Positions 10,360-21,449 of a stretch of DNA of 64,000 nucleotides are shown here, piece by piece. A program made the position numbers and the translations under genes. Position 1 is the stretch's first letter; every line of letters starts with the position of its first letter. The stretch spans positions 620,001-684,000 of the forward strand of contig NOKP01000021.1 of assembly GCA_002682825.1 (NCBI GenBank). The letters run 5' to 3'. The notes under the pieces were generated by a model. That model made no database searches. It saw only the letters and a list, made by a program, of their open reading frames with translations, and was not told the DNA's origin. Source of the stretch: Neonectria sp. B-13. Its lineage: Eukaryota > Ascomycota > Sordariomycetes > Hypocreales > Nectriaceae.

Positions 10360-12853
10360 TCACCATTGGAAGCTTTCTTCAAAGTACTGTATCCGAGTAT
10401 CGCCCTTGCTCAGCATGCCCGCGACAGTCTTCCTAGCAGCATCGGCCATCTGGGCCGGTCCGCAGGCGATGATGGCCAAACTCTCATCATCCGCCTTTGC
10501 TCTCGTGGAAGTGATGATTGACGGGGCATCAATGCGGCCGTGCCGGATATTCACCTGCGACGGCCAATCCCTCCCGTCGTCCCGGGCGTGCGACGTGAGG
10601 TGGATATCTATTGACAAGTTGGAACTGCCCAGGGCGTCACCAATATCGCTCTGCAGCACGTCCAGCGCGAACTCGGGCTCGCGAACCGCCCAGTGGATTT
10701 GCACCGACTTCGGCGATGTCGCGTCCGTCAGTACCTGGAGGTACGATAGTGCGACGACGATGCCACTGCCGCCTACGACGAACACGACGTTGTCGAACAG
10801 GTGGAACGGCTGCGTGTGTCCGTACGGCCCGTCGACGAGGACGCGCAGGGGCGCCTTATTAGGCCAGTTCGACGCGGCCATGTCGCAAAGGCGTGATGTA
10901 AACCCGTCGTACGGCCGGATGAGAAAGGTCATGACGCAGTTGTCCGCCCCGATGCTCTGAGAATCCACCGTGTCGGTGTAGGGCTCCGTCTCGTCGGTTT
11001 CGAGGAGCGGGACTTGCTCGCCGAGGAGTTTGCCGGTCGTCTGGCCCTGGTTCAGCACGGCGACGGTGAACGGGTGGCTCTCCCAGCAGCGGGAGCCGTT
11101 GAGCACGTGGATGTAGTAGTACGTGCCGGCCGAGGGCTTGTAGAGGCTGGTTCCCCACGGGATGCTGACGCGGACGATGTTGGAGGACGCGTTGTACGTC
11201 GCGCTCGCCCAGGTTCTCCAGAAGTTGGGGTTGAAGGCCATGATCCGAAGGGCCCGGAACAAGCGATCTGCCATCCAGATGAAAGTCGGGACCCAGAAGA
11301 AGCCGTCGTACTCCCCGTCAAAGATGGAAACATGACTGCGGTCTTGTCAGCAACTATTTACTGGCCCACTTGTACTTCCCACGGTGAAGAAATTCTTACG
11401 CAAGCATCGTGACCAGCACGAGAACGGACATGCCGATGTGGACGACGAGGAACAACTCGTAGTGCTGGCGCCGGATCCAGTAGAAGGAGAAGCCAGCGAG
11501 AAGCGACATGATTATGGTTGCCTGTAATTTCAAGTTAGCAATGTCCTTGATGGAGATGAGCTGAGGGCACCGACGATCTCGCCTGTCCACCAAAACATAT
11601 AACTCCACCAGTAGGCAAAGTAAGTCCAGCCGCCCTCTGCAAAGATGTTAGTTATGATATTCTATTTGTGAGTTTTGGGACCCTACCTTTGAAAATCAAG
11701 ATTGTGTATCCGACGGAGTGAACGATGGCCTGGACAGTGGCGATACGGGCGACCCATCGATGGAAGTTGTTGTAGGTCCCGAAGTCCCACCCCGTCAACC
11801 ATATGAGCATGTTGTTTCTCATGCCAAACAGCCAAATCAGGGGGAAGTTTGCAAATGAGATGATGCCCGCACGGTCAGACACGTAACGGAGGACTTGCTT
11901 CTCGGTGGAATCGAAACTGATGGGATGAGTTCTTGTGCGTCTTCGTTCAGAGGCCTTAGGACAACTTACTACAGGTTTACCGGCACTATCCGGTACCCGT
12001 GAATAGTAAAGACAATGTTCACGATGAGGAAGAGAATGATCGTAATGGACTGTATCCTGGGTGGAAGGGTGCCCCATCCAATCTTCTGAGCGCACCGGGT
12101 TCCAAAGGTGGCAGGCACCGTGATGAGGCTCACCAGCCATGAATAATAGATGGGGAGCCGGCATGCGGACTGGAGCCTGACCACCTGCGTGTTAGAAAGG
12201 GCCAAGATGGCATGGTTCATAACCCCAATAGCCACCGCGACTGCCCAGAAGACAAGCATTGCCGCGCTGTTGCTGGTTAGCAAGGCTTTGCGCAAAAGCG
12301 TCGGCGAGTCCATACCCATAGTACGAGTGATAATTATTAACGTACGCCACCGAGTCCTAGCACAGGTCAGCACGGTTCAACTCGCAAAGACCGGGATACA
12401 AACCAGCGTGTCCCACCAGACGCCGAAGAGCGCTTCGGAAGGCAACACAACTTCTCGAAACGTCGTGTTGGCCTTTTTCGTCTCGTTCATGTCGACCCTT
12501 CGAATGGCCTCAATGTCCGCAGCGCTGTAGTTTGAAACGAACTCGAACGGCGGGATGGCCGTGTGAGCGAAGTTCAGGCATGTTTTATTGAGAGGGTCGA
12601 GCCCAGCGGCTCTGGCTTCAGGCATGCAGTAGATCTCGAGGCAAAGATACAGCGAAATCAGACCGCGCTTGCTGTGACATGTCTTGTTCACTGCCGACTG
12701 TTCCAACGGCATATCATCGAAATGGACCGGGTAGAGGGCGTTGCGACAGGCATCAAAGCAGACCTCCGGCGCCGACTGGGCCTCGGCTGCAACCGAAGAG
12801 ATCCATGTTGTCGCGAGGGCGATCGTGACTCCTAAAGAGAGCGCGAACCTCAT
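10360..12853 (-). CDS. Ferric-chelate reductase (FRE/NOX-like membrane flavocytochrome)
   Basis: Seven exons: 12853-12404, 12356-12316, 12272-11970, 11916-11687, 11636-11575, 11521-11400 and 11335-10360, giving 727 residues, normal for fungal ferric reductases. A secretory signal (residues 1-23) precedes a Cys-rich extracellular segment with several N-glycosylation sites. The ferric-reductase transmembrane domain carries the heme-ligand histidines in FHRWVARIATVQAIVHSVGY and the later YELFLVVHIGMS and LAHV. The cytosolic part has the FAD motif SHPFTVAV near residue 489 and the NAD(P)H-binding VVGGSGIVVALSYL. The C-terminus YFEESFQW is typical. It reduces extracellular Fe(III) or Cu(II) chelates before uptake. 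Exon 2 is only 41 nt and intron 2 only 43 nt. The donor after exon 5 is GTCGGT, a weak site, so that junction is the least certain. A paired GATA/SreA-type site lies just upstream. Confidence 0.92.
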
Positions 12854-12921
12854 GGCCGCGGGTCGCAGCGTCGCTGGGTTGGGTGTAAAGAGGCTCGGCA
12901 GGGGTTCATGCGAGGTTTTTA

Positions 12922-12940
12922 TTATCAGATGATCTGATAA
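12922..12940 (-). promoter_or_regulatory. Paired SreA/Fep1-type iron-responsive GATA sites
   Basis: TTATCAGAT, one base, then ATCTGATAA: two copies of the consensus ATCWGATAA in inverted orientation around a central G, ending 69 bases before the ferric reductase ATG. This consensus is established for the fungal iron-regulatory GATA repressors (SreA, SRE, Urbs1, Fep1), which shut off iron uptake genes when iron is plentiful. That this site is used here is an inference from sequence and position. Confidence 0.75.
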
Positions 12941-13866
12941 AAAGCGCCGGATTCGGTAGAGTCAAGAGGGAGATGTCACGTGATGGCCTCCGATCTAGGA
13001 CTCGGAGATGCCAAGATGCTTCTCCACCAATGGAGGGAGGATCACACTGGAGTGCTGCCTGTTATCCAGTATGCCAAGAGCGTCTTCCAAAGGAGAATCG
13101 TTGGATGGTAACTTGTTGACTCTGCAAGGCCCGAGAAGCCTGATATTTACCCGTTTGTCTCCATAACTATCCGGCCGTCCCCGGCCATGCTAAGTATGCT
13201 CCGCGCTTTGCGCCCAGTTCCACACGGGAATCCACAATCTCTCAGCTAACAGAAGCCGGTGCCGCCACAATCCATTTCTCCGCACAACCAACCGTTATTC
13301 GCTCAGTTGAAACGGTTGAGTCTTGTGCGACGGGGAGCTAGGATTGTACCAAGTTCAATCAGAGAGCTACTAGTGGAAGATGACATGAAATCTTAACAAT
13401 CTGAGAGACGTGTCGAGTAATAAATCAAAAGCTGATGATACGGTACGGGAGATGTTCATTCATCGTGGCTGTTGAGTGTCAATCCCCGGTTACACAGTCC
13501 CGCTCCTTGTTTCCTTGCATTGTTTCCACGGCCAAACTGCAACAGATCTGGACAACCGAAACTCTGTTGTAACTGTCTACAACTATTCCCAGGCATCTTC
13601 TCGAGAGCCTGAGGTGTGACCGGCAAACCCACGTGTGCTGAAAGGGTTAGTTCCGATATTCGGTTCACACTATCAAGTATCGCCAAGACCATAAACAAGT
13701 TGTCTATTTACTTGCCTTTCCGAATCAAAAGCTTGGTCACGTTGGATGCACGTCAATGATCGAGGGAAAGGTCATAAAAGTAGGGTGAGCCCAGTGGGGC
13801 AACCTCAATCAAGTCTATAATTGTGCTAAATGATATGTGTAGAAGCGAAAGTAACCTGGAGCATAT
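12941..13866. other. Intergenic region, no firm gene
   Basis: This contains the upstream DNA of the ferric reductase. One minus-strand frame at 13456-13698 (80 codons, four cysteines in its second half, MFMVLAIL start) could be a small protein or a decayed exon. It has no recognisable family, so it is not called as a gene. Confidence 0.45.
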
Positions 13867-14527
13867 TTACTCAGTGTAGAGGCAGGCAACGGGGTCCGTG
13901 TTCTCAACAACACGAGCGGAGAGTCCCAGACATCCCTCGTTGCCAGCGGGCTGTTCAACTCCGGCAGAAACCCAGACGGCCCAGGCACCCTCAATGCTGT
14001 TGGGGCAGGCGATGAAGCTCGCGCCGTCGAGAGTGAGGTCGCCAGCGGCGTCAATAGTCCAGCCAGTGAGCTCGCCGTTGCGAGGGGGAGACTGGGCTCC
14101 GGTGATGTAGCCGAGCTTGCCCTGGCCTATTGTAGATATCTTGTTAGCCAAAGTCGCACTCTGGATGTAGCAGCTTGCAGGAACTGTGAAGTGACATACC
14201 CATTCCTGAACGGTCGGCATAGAGCTGCTGAGGGGGGTTGCTGGTGGAGTACAGGTACAGGCCGCCGTCCTTCAGGTAGAAAGTGGCGGAGCTCTGGTTG
14301 TCGCCGGCATCGCACGAGGCGCCCTGGTCGGGCAGCTGGAGGAAGATGTTGCCAATGGAAGCTTGGAACGAGGAGAAGTGGATGTCGCTGGCGGATCGCA
14401 GCGACAGGATGTTGAAGGCTGCGGGAGTAGCCCCGGCCTCAGGAGTGCTGGTGGGAGTGGCCTGGGGAAGGGCGGTGGCGAGGCCAACAGCGAGGAGCTG
14501 GCTGACGATGGCGTTCTTGAACTGCAT
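13867..14527 (-). CDS. Secreted cell-wall protein, PhiA / IgE-binding-protein-like
   Basis: Two exons (14527-14200 and 14126-13867) joined by a 73-nt intron with donor GTATGT and acceptor CAATAG give 195 residues. The start is the ATG of MQFKNAIVSQLLAVG, which opens a signal peptide of about 19 residues; longer upstream extension of the frame is only threonine-rich leader translated from a repeat. The mature part starts with a Pro/Thr linker, then FNILSLRSASDIHFSSFQA, which matches the start of the PhiA/IgE-binding protein family (Aspergillus phialide cell-wall protein). Conserved features include YLKDGGLYLYS, GKLGYITGAQ and a C-terminal CLGLSARVV with paired cysteines. Such proteins are abundant in the conidial or phialide wall. 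The exact role is unknown. Confidence 0.8.
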
Positions 14528-14534
14528 GATGAAG

Positions 14535-14590
14535 AGGGTGGTGGTGGTTGCTTGTTTGGTGGTGGTGGTTGTTTGTTTGGTGTTGTTGAG
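14535..14590. repeat. CCA/CAA-rich leader repeat of the PhiA-like gene
   Basis: A GGTGGTGGTTGTTTGTTT-type repeat (CCACCACC/AAACAAAC on the coding strand) directly upstream of the start codon, probably an untranslated leader. Confidence 0.6.
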
Positions 14591-14665
14591 AGTTGGCTTT
14601 GTTGAGGAGGATGGTTGATGGATTGATGTTGGATTATTCGAAAACAAACTGGCTTCGGAGGCTCT

Positions 14666-14672
14666 CTTATAT
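14666..14672 (-). promoter_or_regulatory. TATA-like element of the PhiA-like gene
   Basis: ATATAAG on the minus strand, about 140 bases before the start codon, a typical distance for a strongly expressed fungal wall-protein gene. Assigned by motif only. Confidence 0.5.
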
Positions 14673-16238
14673 GCCGGCTCCCGCAACGATGCCGATGGTC
14701 CTGATGAAGATCATCTCGTAACAATCGATGGCCAGCGGACCCAACTGACATCATCTACCCCATATTGGATGGATTGCTGGCAATACGAGAAAGGCCCCTC
14801 TGCCGTCTTGGCGGCGCAGGGTTGTGCCCACGATCCAATCCAGCGAAGCTATCCACCCGCCTCGCCACGTCGCGTTTGCTGCAGATCGTCCCCGTTTGGG
14901 GCTGAGAATTCTCGAAAGGTGTCATCCGATGTTAATTCTCCGAAGCGAAGGAAGAAAAAAGGAGTTGGTTGAGGATTCAAGCTGTTGGGGACGGATGCAT
15001 CTCACGTTTCGAAGTAATGAATTTCTCCGTCCGCCTAGTGGAAATGCCATGGGAATCTGCGATGAATCCACACACCGAGATTCAATTCAAGACTCTGAAA
15101 CAACCCCCGCCGTTATGTCCGATGCCGCGGCCGGGTCATGCCATAGCTGCCGATCAGGTTTCCTTTATTTTTAGACACCCAAAGAACATTCTTCGCTTCG
15201 GGTCAATACGAGTGTTTGACTTTGGGCGAACAGCACAGACACGTCCACTTTGTCATGCAAGGAAATGACCCCTTTGCCGTTGTTTAAAGCACATGCTATA
15301 TATCCGTGCGCGGTTGGGATCTGCATTTCCAACCCCCGAGCCAATGTGAATGTTTCCACTGCTCCGCCTCGGCTTTTGCCACCTCTTTTGTTCTCTCAGC
15401 TGAGAGTGTTTCTGGCTCACGTGGGGAGGTCTTGGCAAGACGATCCACGGATAAAAACACACAGGGCCATGACATCACCCGCTCAATACCAGCGGGTGAG
15501 TTAGACCCGAGGTCCGTTGTTACGTGTAGCCATCACTGTGTTACGTTGCACTAGACCAAAATGGCACAACGGTGCTGCATTCGCATGCATGGCATTTATT
15601 ATGCATGATGCAACTCGGCCGACGGCGATGGACCCGGCAGGCATTAGTGCATTCACCTGAGTCTCTTCCGCTCGTTGATGTCGGCCAAGTACAAAGTGGC
15701 TACATAAATGTCTGAACCTGACCTAAAATCGAACCGCTTGGCGTAAAATGTTGGTCGAACTGAACAGGGGAATTGTCTGGACCTGGAGTTACGCGCTCTG
15801 ATGTTTTCGGCCATGGCATATTCACGGCGCACTGTGCTGTGAGATAAACAATAACCATATTGACAGAATATCCGATATGTGCAGAAAACAAATCACAGAA
15901 AATCCCAAACGGTGGCTTTCGGTTCCTTTAATGCCTATCCAGTTGCACCTTAATTTAAGAAACCCGTGACTCACTCGGTAATTACTTGTGAGAACATTCT
16001 CACTTATGACAGGCAATGTTGGCAATTCCCCAGGCCGGATGAGCATGGGTTCGCCGGGATATTTGAGAGGCACAGCGGTCTGGGCATGGGGTAATTAATT
16101 AGAACAAAGTCTATATTACCCCTGATGTCGGAAGTAAACGATCTTCCATTGATCTTTCTTTTGCCAGGAAAACCGCCTGGCTCATAATACTGGAGACTCG
16201 TATTCTCTCCACTAGACATCTTTCTCTATTGGCGAATC
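14673..16238. other. Intergenic stretch, nothing recognised
   Basis: About 1.6 kb with only short, mutually overlapping open frames and no family resemblance on either strand. Confidence 0.55.
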
Positions 16239-16657
16239 ATGGCTTTACTCTTGGCTGTTCATGCTCTGGGCGATCCCAATCGCCGCCAAGACCGATATTG
16301 AGGGATGCACATTGTTCACTAGCACCGTCACCGCTACTATGTAGACCGGAGCCTGGCTACAGAAACACGCACGAGACCGTCATATATTACGTTTCCGACT
16401 CGCTTGGGATCTGCCGAGGAGCCGACTGTAGCGGTGGACGAGCTCCGCCGAGGAAGGTTTCGGGATGTCCATCATAGGAGGTAACCGAGCCTGAGCCAGC
16501 GAGCTATCTTCCCTCGGACCCGGCTGCGACGGGCCAGGAGGCAACGACAGCTAAGGAAACAACGGCGGTCAAGGAGGCAACAATGGTTGAGGAGACAACA
16601 GCAACAATGGCTTCTCCCACCACGACAACAACGTCTTCGTCTGGGTACATGAAATAG
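16239..16657 (+). pseudogene. Broken gene for a Cys-rich secreted, possibly GPI-anchored protein
   Basis: No single frame is open, but three successive frames read like one protein. A hydrophobic start (MALLLAVHA, then WAIPIAAKTDIEGCTLFTST after a one-base frame change) is followed by a second frame change near 16330. This leads into RPEPGYRNTHETVIYYVS and a cysteine block ending DCSGGRAPPRKVSGCP. A TAG stop near 16472 interrupts it, and the same frame continues as an acidic Thr-rich tail (EATTAKETTAVKEATMVEET) to 16657. Fungal secreted proteins with a C-x-x-x-D-C-G-G-G-R-A-P-P...GCP block and Ser/Thr-rich tail are familiar to me, but I cannot name the family. The two frame changes plus one stop argue for a pseudogene. 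Undetected introns could explain part of it. Confidence 0.42.
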
Positions 16658-16997
16658 GAAATAAATGCCGTGTGAAATAGTCGACTACGCGCTCACTATG
16701 CAGAAAAGTGGTGGGTCTCATTGGGAACATCAATGAAGACGACGAAGTTGAGGCCATCAAAGTTCAAGTGCAGCCAACGCGAAGACTAGAAATTGTCTGT
16801 TGTCGCATTGTAGGGTAGTCCTGTGGTTATTGGTGAGTGCATGACACATGTTCGAATGGTTGTGAAAACGTAGATTGACATCTCATAGACCTATAAACAG
16901 AAAAGGCTCCGCAGAAAGCAATTGTGAACAAATCATATTTTGAGCGCGCAGGGCTCGGGACGTGCATGGTGGCAAGTCGACAGACGGCCTCTCGGCC

Positions 16998-17725
16998 TTA
17001 CTTGAGTAACCTGCGAGCTGCAGTCTCGGACCAAATTCGCGCATACCACTGGTGCAGCTCCTCCATCCACGGCGGCATCGGTCCCTTGTTGCCGGACACA
17101 CTGCCCTCGCTGTGGAACAGACAGCTCTTGAGCCTCAGCTCCACCTCGCCATGGGCCTCGTCGATGCTGGTGCTGATGATGAAGAGTCCGTCAGACCCTC
17201 GCAGACCCTTGTTGCGCGGCGAGTCTCCGCAGCGCACAGTGATGGCGTTGGGTGTCTTCTCGACGATCTCAAAGTGATCCGTGAATTTGGTCCCCTTGTC
17301 GTAGGTGCTCTCAGAGAGCTGTTCAGTGGACCATAGCTGATCTTCAGTCTCGGGGCCTTTCCACTTATACTCCAGGTACCGCTGTTGCGCGGCGAAACCT
17401 GCGCAGGCAATCAGTGAGGGCATTCGGGGGCAATTGATGGGTGGAACTCACCCAAACCGCTCCACAAGCCACGACAGAACTCGACAGTCAGGTCGCCCTT
17501 GTTCTTGAGAAGCTCGGGGCGGACCTTGTCCAGGGGAATGCGCTTAATGCACACGTCTTGAGTGGCGGGGTTGCGGTTGGGATTGTGTCGCTTGAAGACA
17601 CTAGACTTCCAGATGGGGTCATCGGCCGGAAGAGGAGAGATGACGGGGTTCTTGGCGGCAAGATATGCGGCCGCACTGGACGTGCCCAGCAAAGCTGTGA
17701 AGACGGTCTTGCTTAGGATACCCAT
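16998..17725 (-). CDS. Unrecognised 224-residue fungal protein with N-terminal hydrophobic segment
   Basis: Exons 17725-17452 and 17398-16998 are joined across a 53-nt intron (GTGAGT donor, GCGCAG acceptor, CTGAT branch point), giving 224 residues. The start ATG (MGILSKTVFTALLGTSSAAAYL) opens a short hydrophobic segment that could be a membrane anchor, a mitochondrial or secretory signal. The rest is soluble and mixed in charge: a KRIPLDKVRPELL segment, GLWSGLGFAAQQRYLEYKWKG across the splice, ITVRCGDSPRN, SDGLFIISTSI followed by an alternating beta-type stretch, then PPWMEELHQWYAR near the end. This pattern suggests a compact alpha/beta fold. I do not recognise the family and propose no function. 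The frame continuity and clean splice signals make a real gene likely. Confidence 0.72.
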
Positions 17726-18366
17726 CGTGTGATGCAATGGAGAGGGCAATTGAGGTGTTGATAAGGACGCGTTCCACCGCAAGCTCGTGAACCCCGGCAA
17801 AGTTCCCGACACAACGGCGTCGCATTGGCGTCACCGGGATAAAAGTTGACCCATTTGCCTATTCTCCACAGTTGCCAACCCCTGCATGCATTGCATCTGT
17901 TCACACACGTGACCGAAGTTGCATATCCTATGAGCTTTAGTCAATAACTAACTAATAAGGTATCCTTTCAGAAGCAACTTAATTAGTACCTTGGTCAACA
18001 TTAATCACGCACCATGAGAAGTTGATATCACTCTACCCGTTTGTAATTTCTGACTACGACATACAACTCCTGTACGAGTTTCATTGTAGTCTGGATTTGG
18101 ATTTGGATTGGCTTTTGAGAAGTCTACCAAAGTGTGGAAAAATACATGTAGCGTGAGGCAGCCCGCCTGGATTTTCCTGAGCTCAGTTATTAAAATTGAC
18201 TGGTGGTCTGTCCGCCTTTGTCTTCTTTTCCTCATGGAGGTCCTCGCAAGTCTCGCAAGCCCTCCCTCCGTCTAGACGCTCCAATGGCCTCCTCGCGCTG
18301 ACCAACTGTCATGCGCCTGATGTTGTCGTATCCTCCTAGATCCTCGCGCATCCTTAAGTCGTTATT
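17726..18366. other. Spacer, nothing recognised
   Basis: Upstream DNA of the 224-residue gene and 3' flank of the damaged kinase gene. No coding resemblance seen. Confidence 0.55.
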
Positions 18367-20764
18367 CTAGGGCCTTGAGCCGCTTGTGTCCCAAGAACGA
18401 TCATCGCTTTGCCACGCTTCGTTTGCGGGTATGAAAAGAGGTTGAGGAGCAGCAGGGCGGGAACGGCGGCCACGGTGATTCTCCACCTCCGCGGGAGGCG
18501 CTTCGGTTCTACTGGGTAACCATAACGTAGCTTCTGAGTAATGGGGGAAATATAGTTGATGGCCAGGACGAGTTTCCTGATCAGCTGTAGGCGCTTCATT
18601 TCTACTAGGCGTCTGTCCTCTAGCTTCTGAGACAACGGATGAAGGGTGGAGGCTGTTACGGCAAGTTCCCAGACCAGCTGTGGGCGCTTCGGTTCTGCTA
18701 GGTGTCCATAATATAGCTTTTGGGTTGAGAGGGGAAGGGAGACAGCCACGATGAGTCTCCTGGGCAGCTGTAGGTGCCTTAGTTCTAATAGGCCTCTGGT
18801 CTATAGAAGCGGATCGGCTATAATGACTTTCTAGATCAGCTGTAGGCACTTTGGTTCTGCTAGGTGTCTGTCCTCTAGCTTCTGAGACAATGGATGAAGG
18901 GTGGAGGCTATCACAGCGAGTTCCTAGACCAGCTGTAGGCGCTTTGGTTCTACTAGGTGTCCATAATATAGCTTTTGGGTTGAGAGGGGAAGGGAGACAG
19001 CCACGATGAGTCTCCTGGGCAGCTGCAGGCGCCTTAGTTCTAATAGGCCTCTGGTCTACAGAAGCGGATTGGCCATGACGACTTTCCAGATCAGCTGTAG
19101 GCACTTTGGTTCTGCCAGACGTCCGTATTATAGCTGCTTGATGTCGTGAGGGGTGAAAGGGTGGCTCGGCCGGGTTACGTTTTCTGAATTCCTCGCTCCG
19201 TTCGAGGAGATGATCAATTTGATGCTGTCCAAGAGCCTTCTGCACGATGATTGTACCACCCTGTAGATGGTTAGACTATATCAAAAAACAACACAACGAT
19301 GATACATACCTCCTCTGTGAAAGCGAGTTCCAGTTCGATAAGAGCTCTCTTGGATACAATCCTGCGGGGAATGCGGGTCTTACCATTTAGAGAACCGTCA
19401 GACCCAGCCTCGAACTCGATGGTGATATCCTGGAGCAAAGGCTTATCAAATGTCCATTCCATCCCCAGCGGTACGTGGCGTCTCTCCCTAACTTCCATAC
19501 TCTGCTGTCGGTGCATCTCTATGTCCCTGAGCGATAGGGGTGCTTTCGCGAGCCAACGCGCGTTTTCCATGTCCCGAAGTGATTGGGATACGTATGGTGT
19601 GTATTGAGGTTGGACACTTTGCTTTAGCTGCTGCGTGAGACTTGGTGGCTTCATGATCTCTGGCTTCATGATCTCTGGCTTCATGCTCTCTGGCTTCGTG
19701 CTCTCGTTGAAATGCACACTTCGCTTTCGTAAACCGGAGTTTGTTGAGGGACCTGGATGCTCTGCAGTGACGGTCCATGCCCCCGATGGCTGAGTCAACT
19801 CATCCATTGGTGGGACATATTGAAGTGACGCCTCCGAGTCGTGATGAATTGATAACAGACCTAGGTCTGGTAGAGCCATGGCCTGTTCGATAGCCCACAT
19901 CATCCATGGATGTTCAAGTGCTTGCCCTGCCGTGAGCCTTTCACCGGGATTGGCTTTCATGAGCGATTGAATAAAATCAACCGCGCTCTCTGTCGCCTTT
20001 GCTTTCTTCATGGCTTCACCAGGGAAATCTGTGCTGCCCTTGTGGTAATCAGCAAGATCAGTGTAGCTGCCGAACGCTGGAGAGCCAATAAGCATCTGGT
20101 ACACCGTTTCACCAAAGCACCACATATCCGCCAACAGGGGATTTGCCGCCCTTGGGTTACCGTCGAGCCCAATTGTCTCGGGGGGGCATGAAGCCCGGAG
20201 TTCCGCGTACCGTTATTGAAGCGGCCGCACCCCCCGTCCGTTTACTGAGTCCAAGATCACAGACTTTGACCCACCAGCCATCCGGAGGTTGGCTCTTAAT
20301 GAGTATGTTCTGTAGTAGACGTTAGATAACAATGACGGAGACGGAATGACCCAAGCCTTACAGCTGGCTTTATATCTCTGTGGGCAAAGCCGACTTCATG
20401 CATCAAAGACAGCCCTCCTAGAACTTGTACTGCGATGTCCTGTGCTTGGTCTTCAGGTAGAGTTTTCTTGTTCGCAAGATACGCCCTCAAGTCCCCGCAT
20501 TCGCAATACTCCATGACGATGTACAGCGACCTGGATCTGCTTCACAGCACGGAACTCGGGCGCCGAAGAACCCTTGCTACATCTGCGCTGCAGCGAAACA
20601 ACGCCATATCCGCCATGACCCAAAATCCTTTCTTGGCGCCATATTGCTTGTCTTGGAGCTGTTCGGCGGCCCGGTAGCCTCGTATGTATCGTTAGGTCAT
20701 GTTGGAGAATAGCCGGCAGCTTGGAATCGCGAACGAGTTCTGGTAGGTCTCCGTGATTCGTCAT
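18367..20764 (-). pseudogene. Ser/Thr protein kinase with long repetitive C-terminal tail, apparently broken
   Basis: Most of a protein kinase domain is readable in pieces. The glycine loop GHGGYGVVSL and the AVK lysine lie near 20600-20540. The hinge and lobe start LYIVMEYCECGDLRAYL, the catalytic HRDIKP, and after an intron (20362-20309) NILIK and a DLGLSKRTGG activation segment follow. Then come GTPGFMPPE, LADMWCFGETVYQML and a C-lobe. Two defects: between AVKQIQ and LYIVMEY roughly 50 residues (helix C) are missing and the frame changes; and a run of seven C (coding strand, 20180-20186) throws the frame one base off inside the GTPGFMPPE segment. Downstream the frame is open. A 49-nt intron (19309-19261) leads to a 298-residue tail with tandem repeats. 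Similar kinases sit beside incompatibility-type genes in fungi. The C-run shift could be a sequencing error; the helix-C loss is harder to explain that way. Confidence 0.75.
18480..19113 (-). repeat. Coding tandem repeats in the kinase tail (255-bp higher-order unit)
   Basis: The tail consists of about eight units of 24-31 residues, each opening with R-[TN]-[KE]-[AV]-P-[TAP]-A (for example RTKAPTAAQETHRG, RTEAPTAGLG, RTKVPTADLES). Three consecutive units form an 85-residue block that occurs twice in tandem: the same DNA at 18701 and 18956 is 255 bases apart and nearly identical, as expected for recent duplication. Confidence 0.85.
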
Positions 20765-21449
20765 TTCTCATCGGTAGCGAAGAGGCATCATAAAAACTGG
20801 CGCGTCCCATGAGATGACGATGGTTTGCAGAATGACTTGGGTGTGTTTCGATGGCGTTGGGACTCAGGAGCTAGATCCGACTATTGCTCGAACAGACAAA
20901 AGTTGCCGGCGCGTACGTGAGGCGGATGGAGGCTGAAAGAATGCCCCGCTCGACGAGACTGATACCGTCAGGCATTCTAATGTGCTCCCCGGTATGCGTT
21001 TATCTACTATGGGGATGGCAAGGGAATGCGGGGAAGCCTCGTTAGATCAATTGAAATGTCTCTTTACACCTCGTTTCCCCTCTAAACCCTAGTAAATCAA
21101 CGTTCGCCTTGTTGTCAGCCTGCAGTTCTCATGGTCGCCTCATATACTCAGCCCCCACCAAGGAATTGGGCAGTGCAAAAGGCCCTCGATTCAATGAGGC
21201 TATGCTTGCATTGCAACACGGCACCGCCTTTATCGTGGCGTCTTTCGTTAGTTCAAACGCTGTCAAAGCAGAACAAGGCCCAACAGGCTGTTAAGACGCG
21301 AACGCACTTATTGAATTACCGCTGCGCGACCTTCCCCACAAACCCGTCGTATGAGCAACGAGTGAGGGATCGATATCATCGCCTCCGGACGTTGTGCCTC
21401 CTACTCAGACGACTTTTACTGACGGCCACCCTGGGTTTTACCGCCCAAG
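20765..21449. other. Shared upstream region of the head-to-head kinase and HeLo genes
   Basis: 685 bases between two diverging damaged genes, presumably holding both promoters. No convincing element was recognised. Confidence 0.5.

Noticed and set aside
20180..20260. An intron from GTACGC to a later AG, removing the C run in the kinase
   Set aside because: It would delete the GTPGFMPPE activation segment, which is conserved and readable. A frameshift explains it better.
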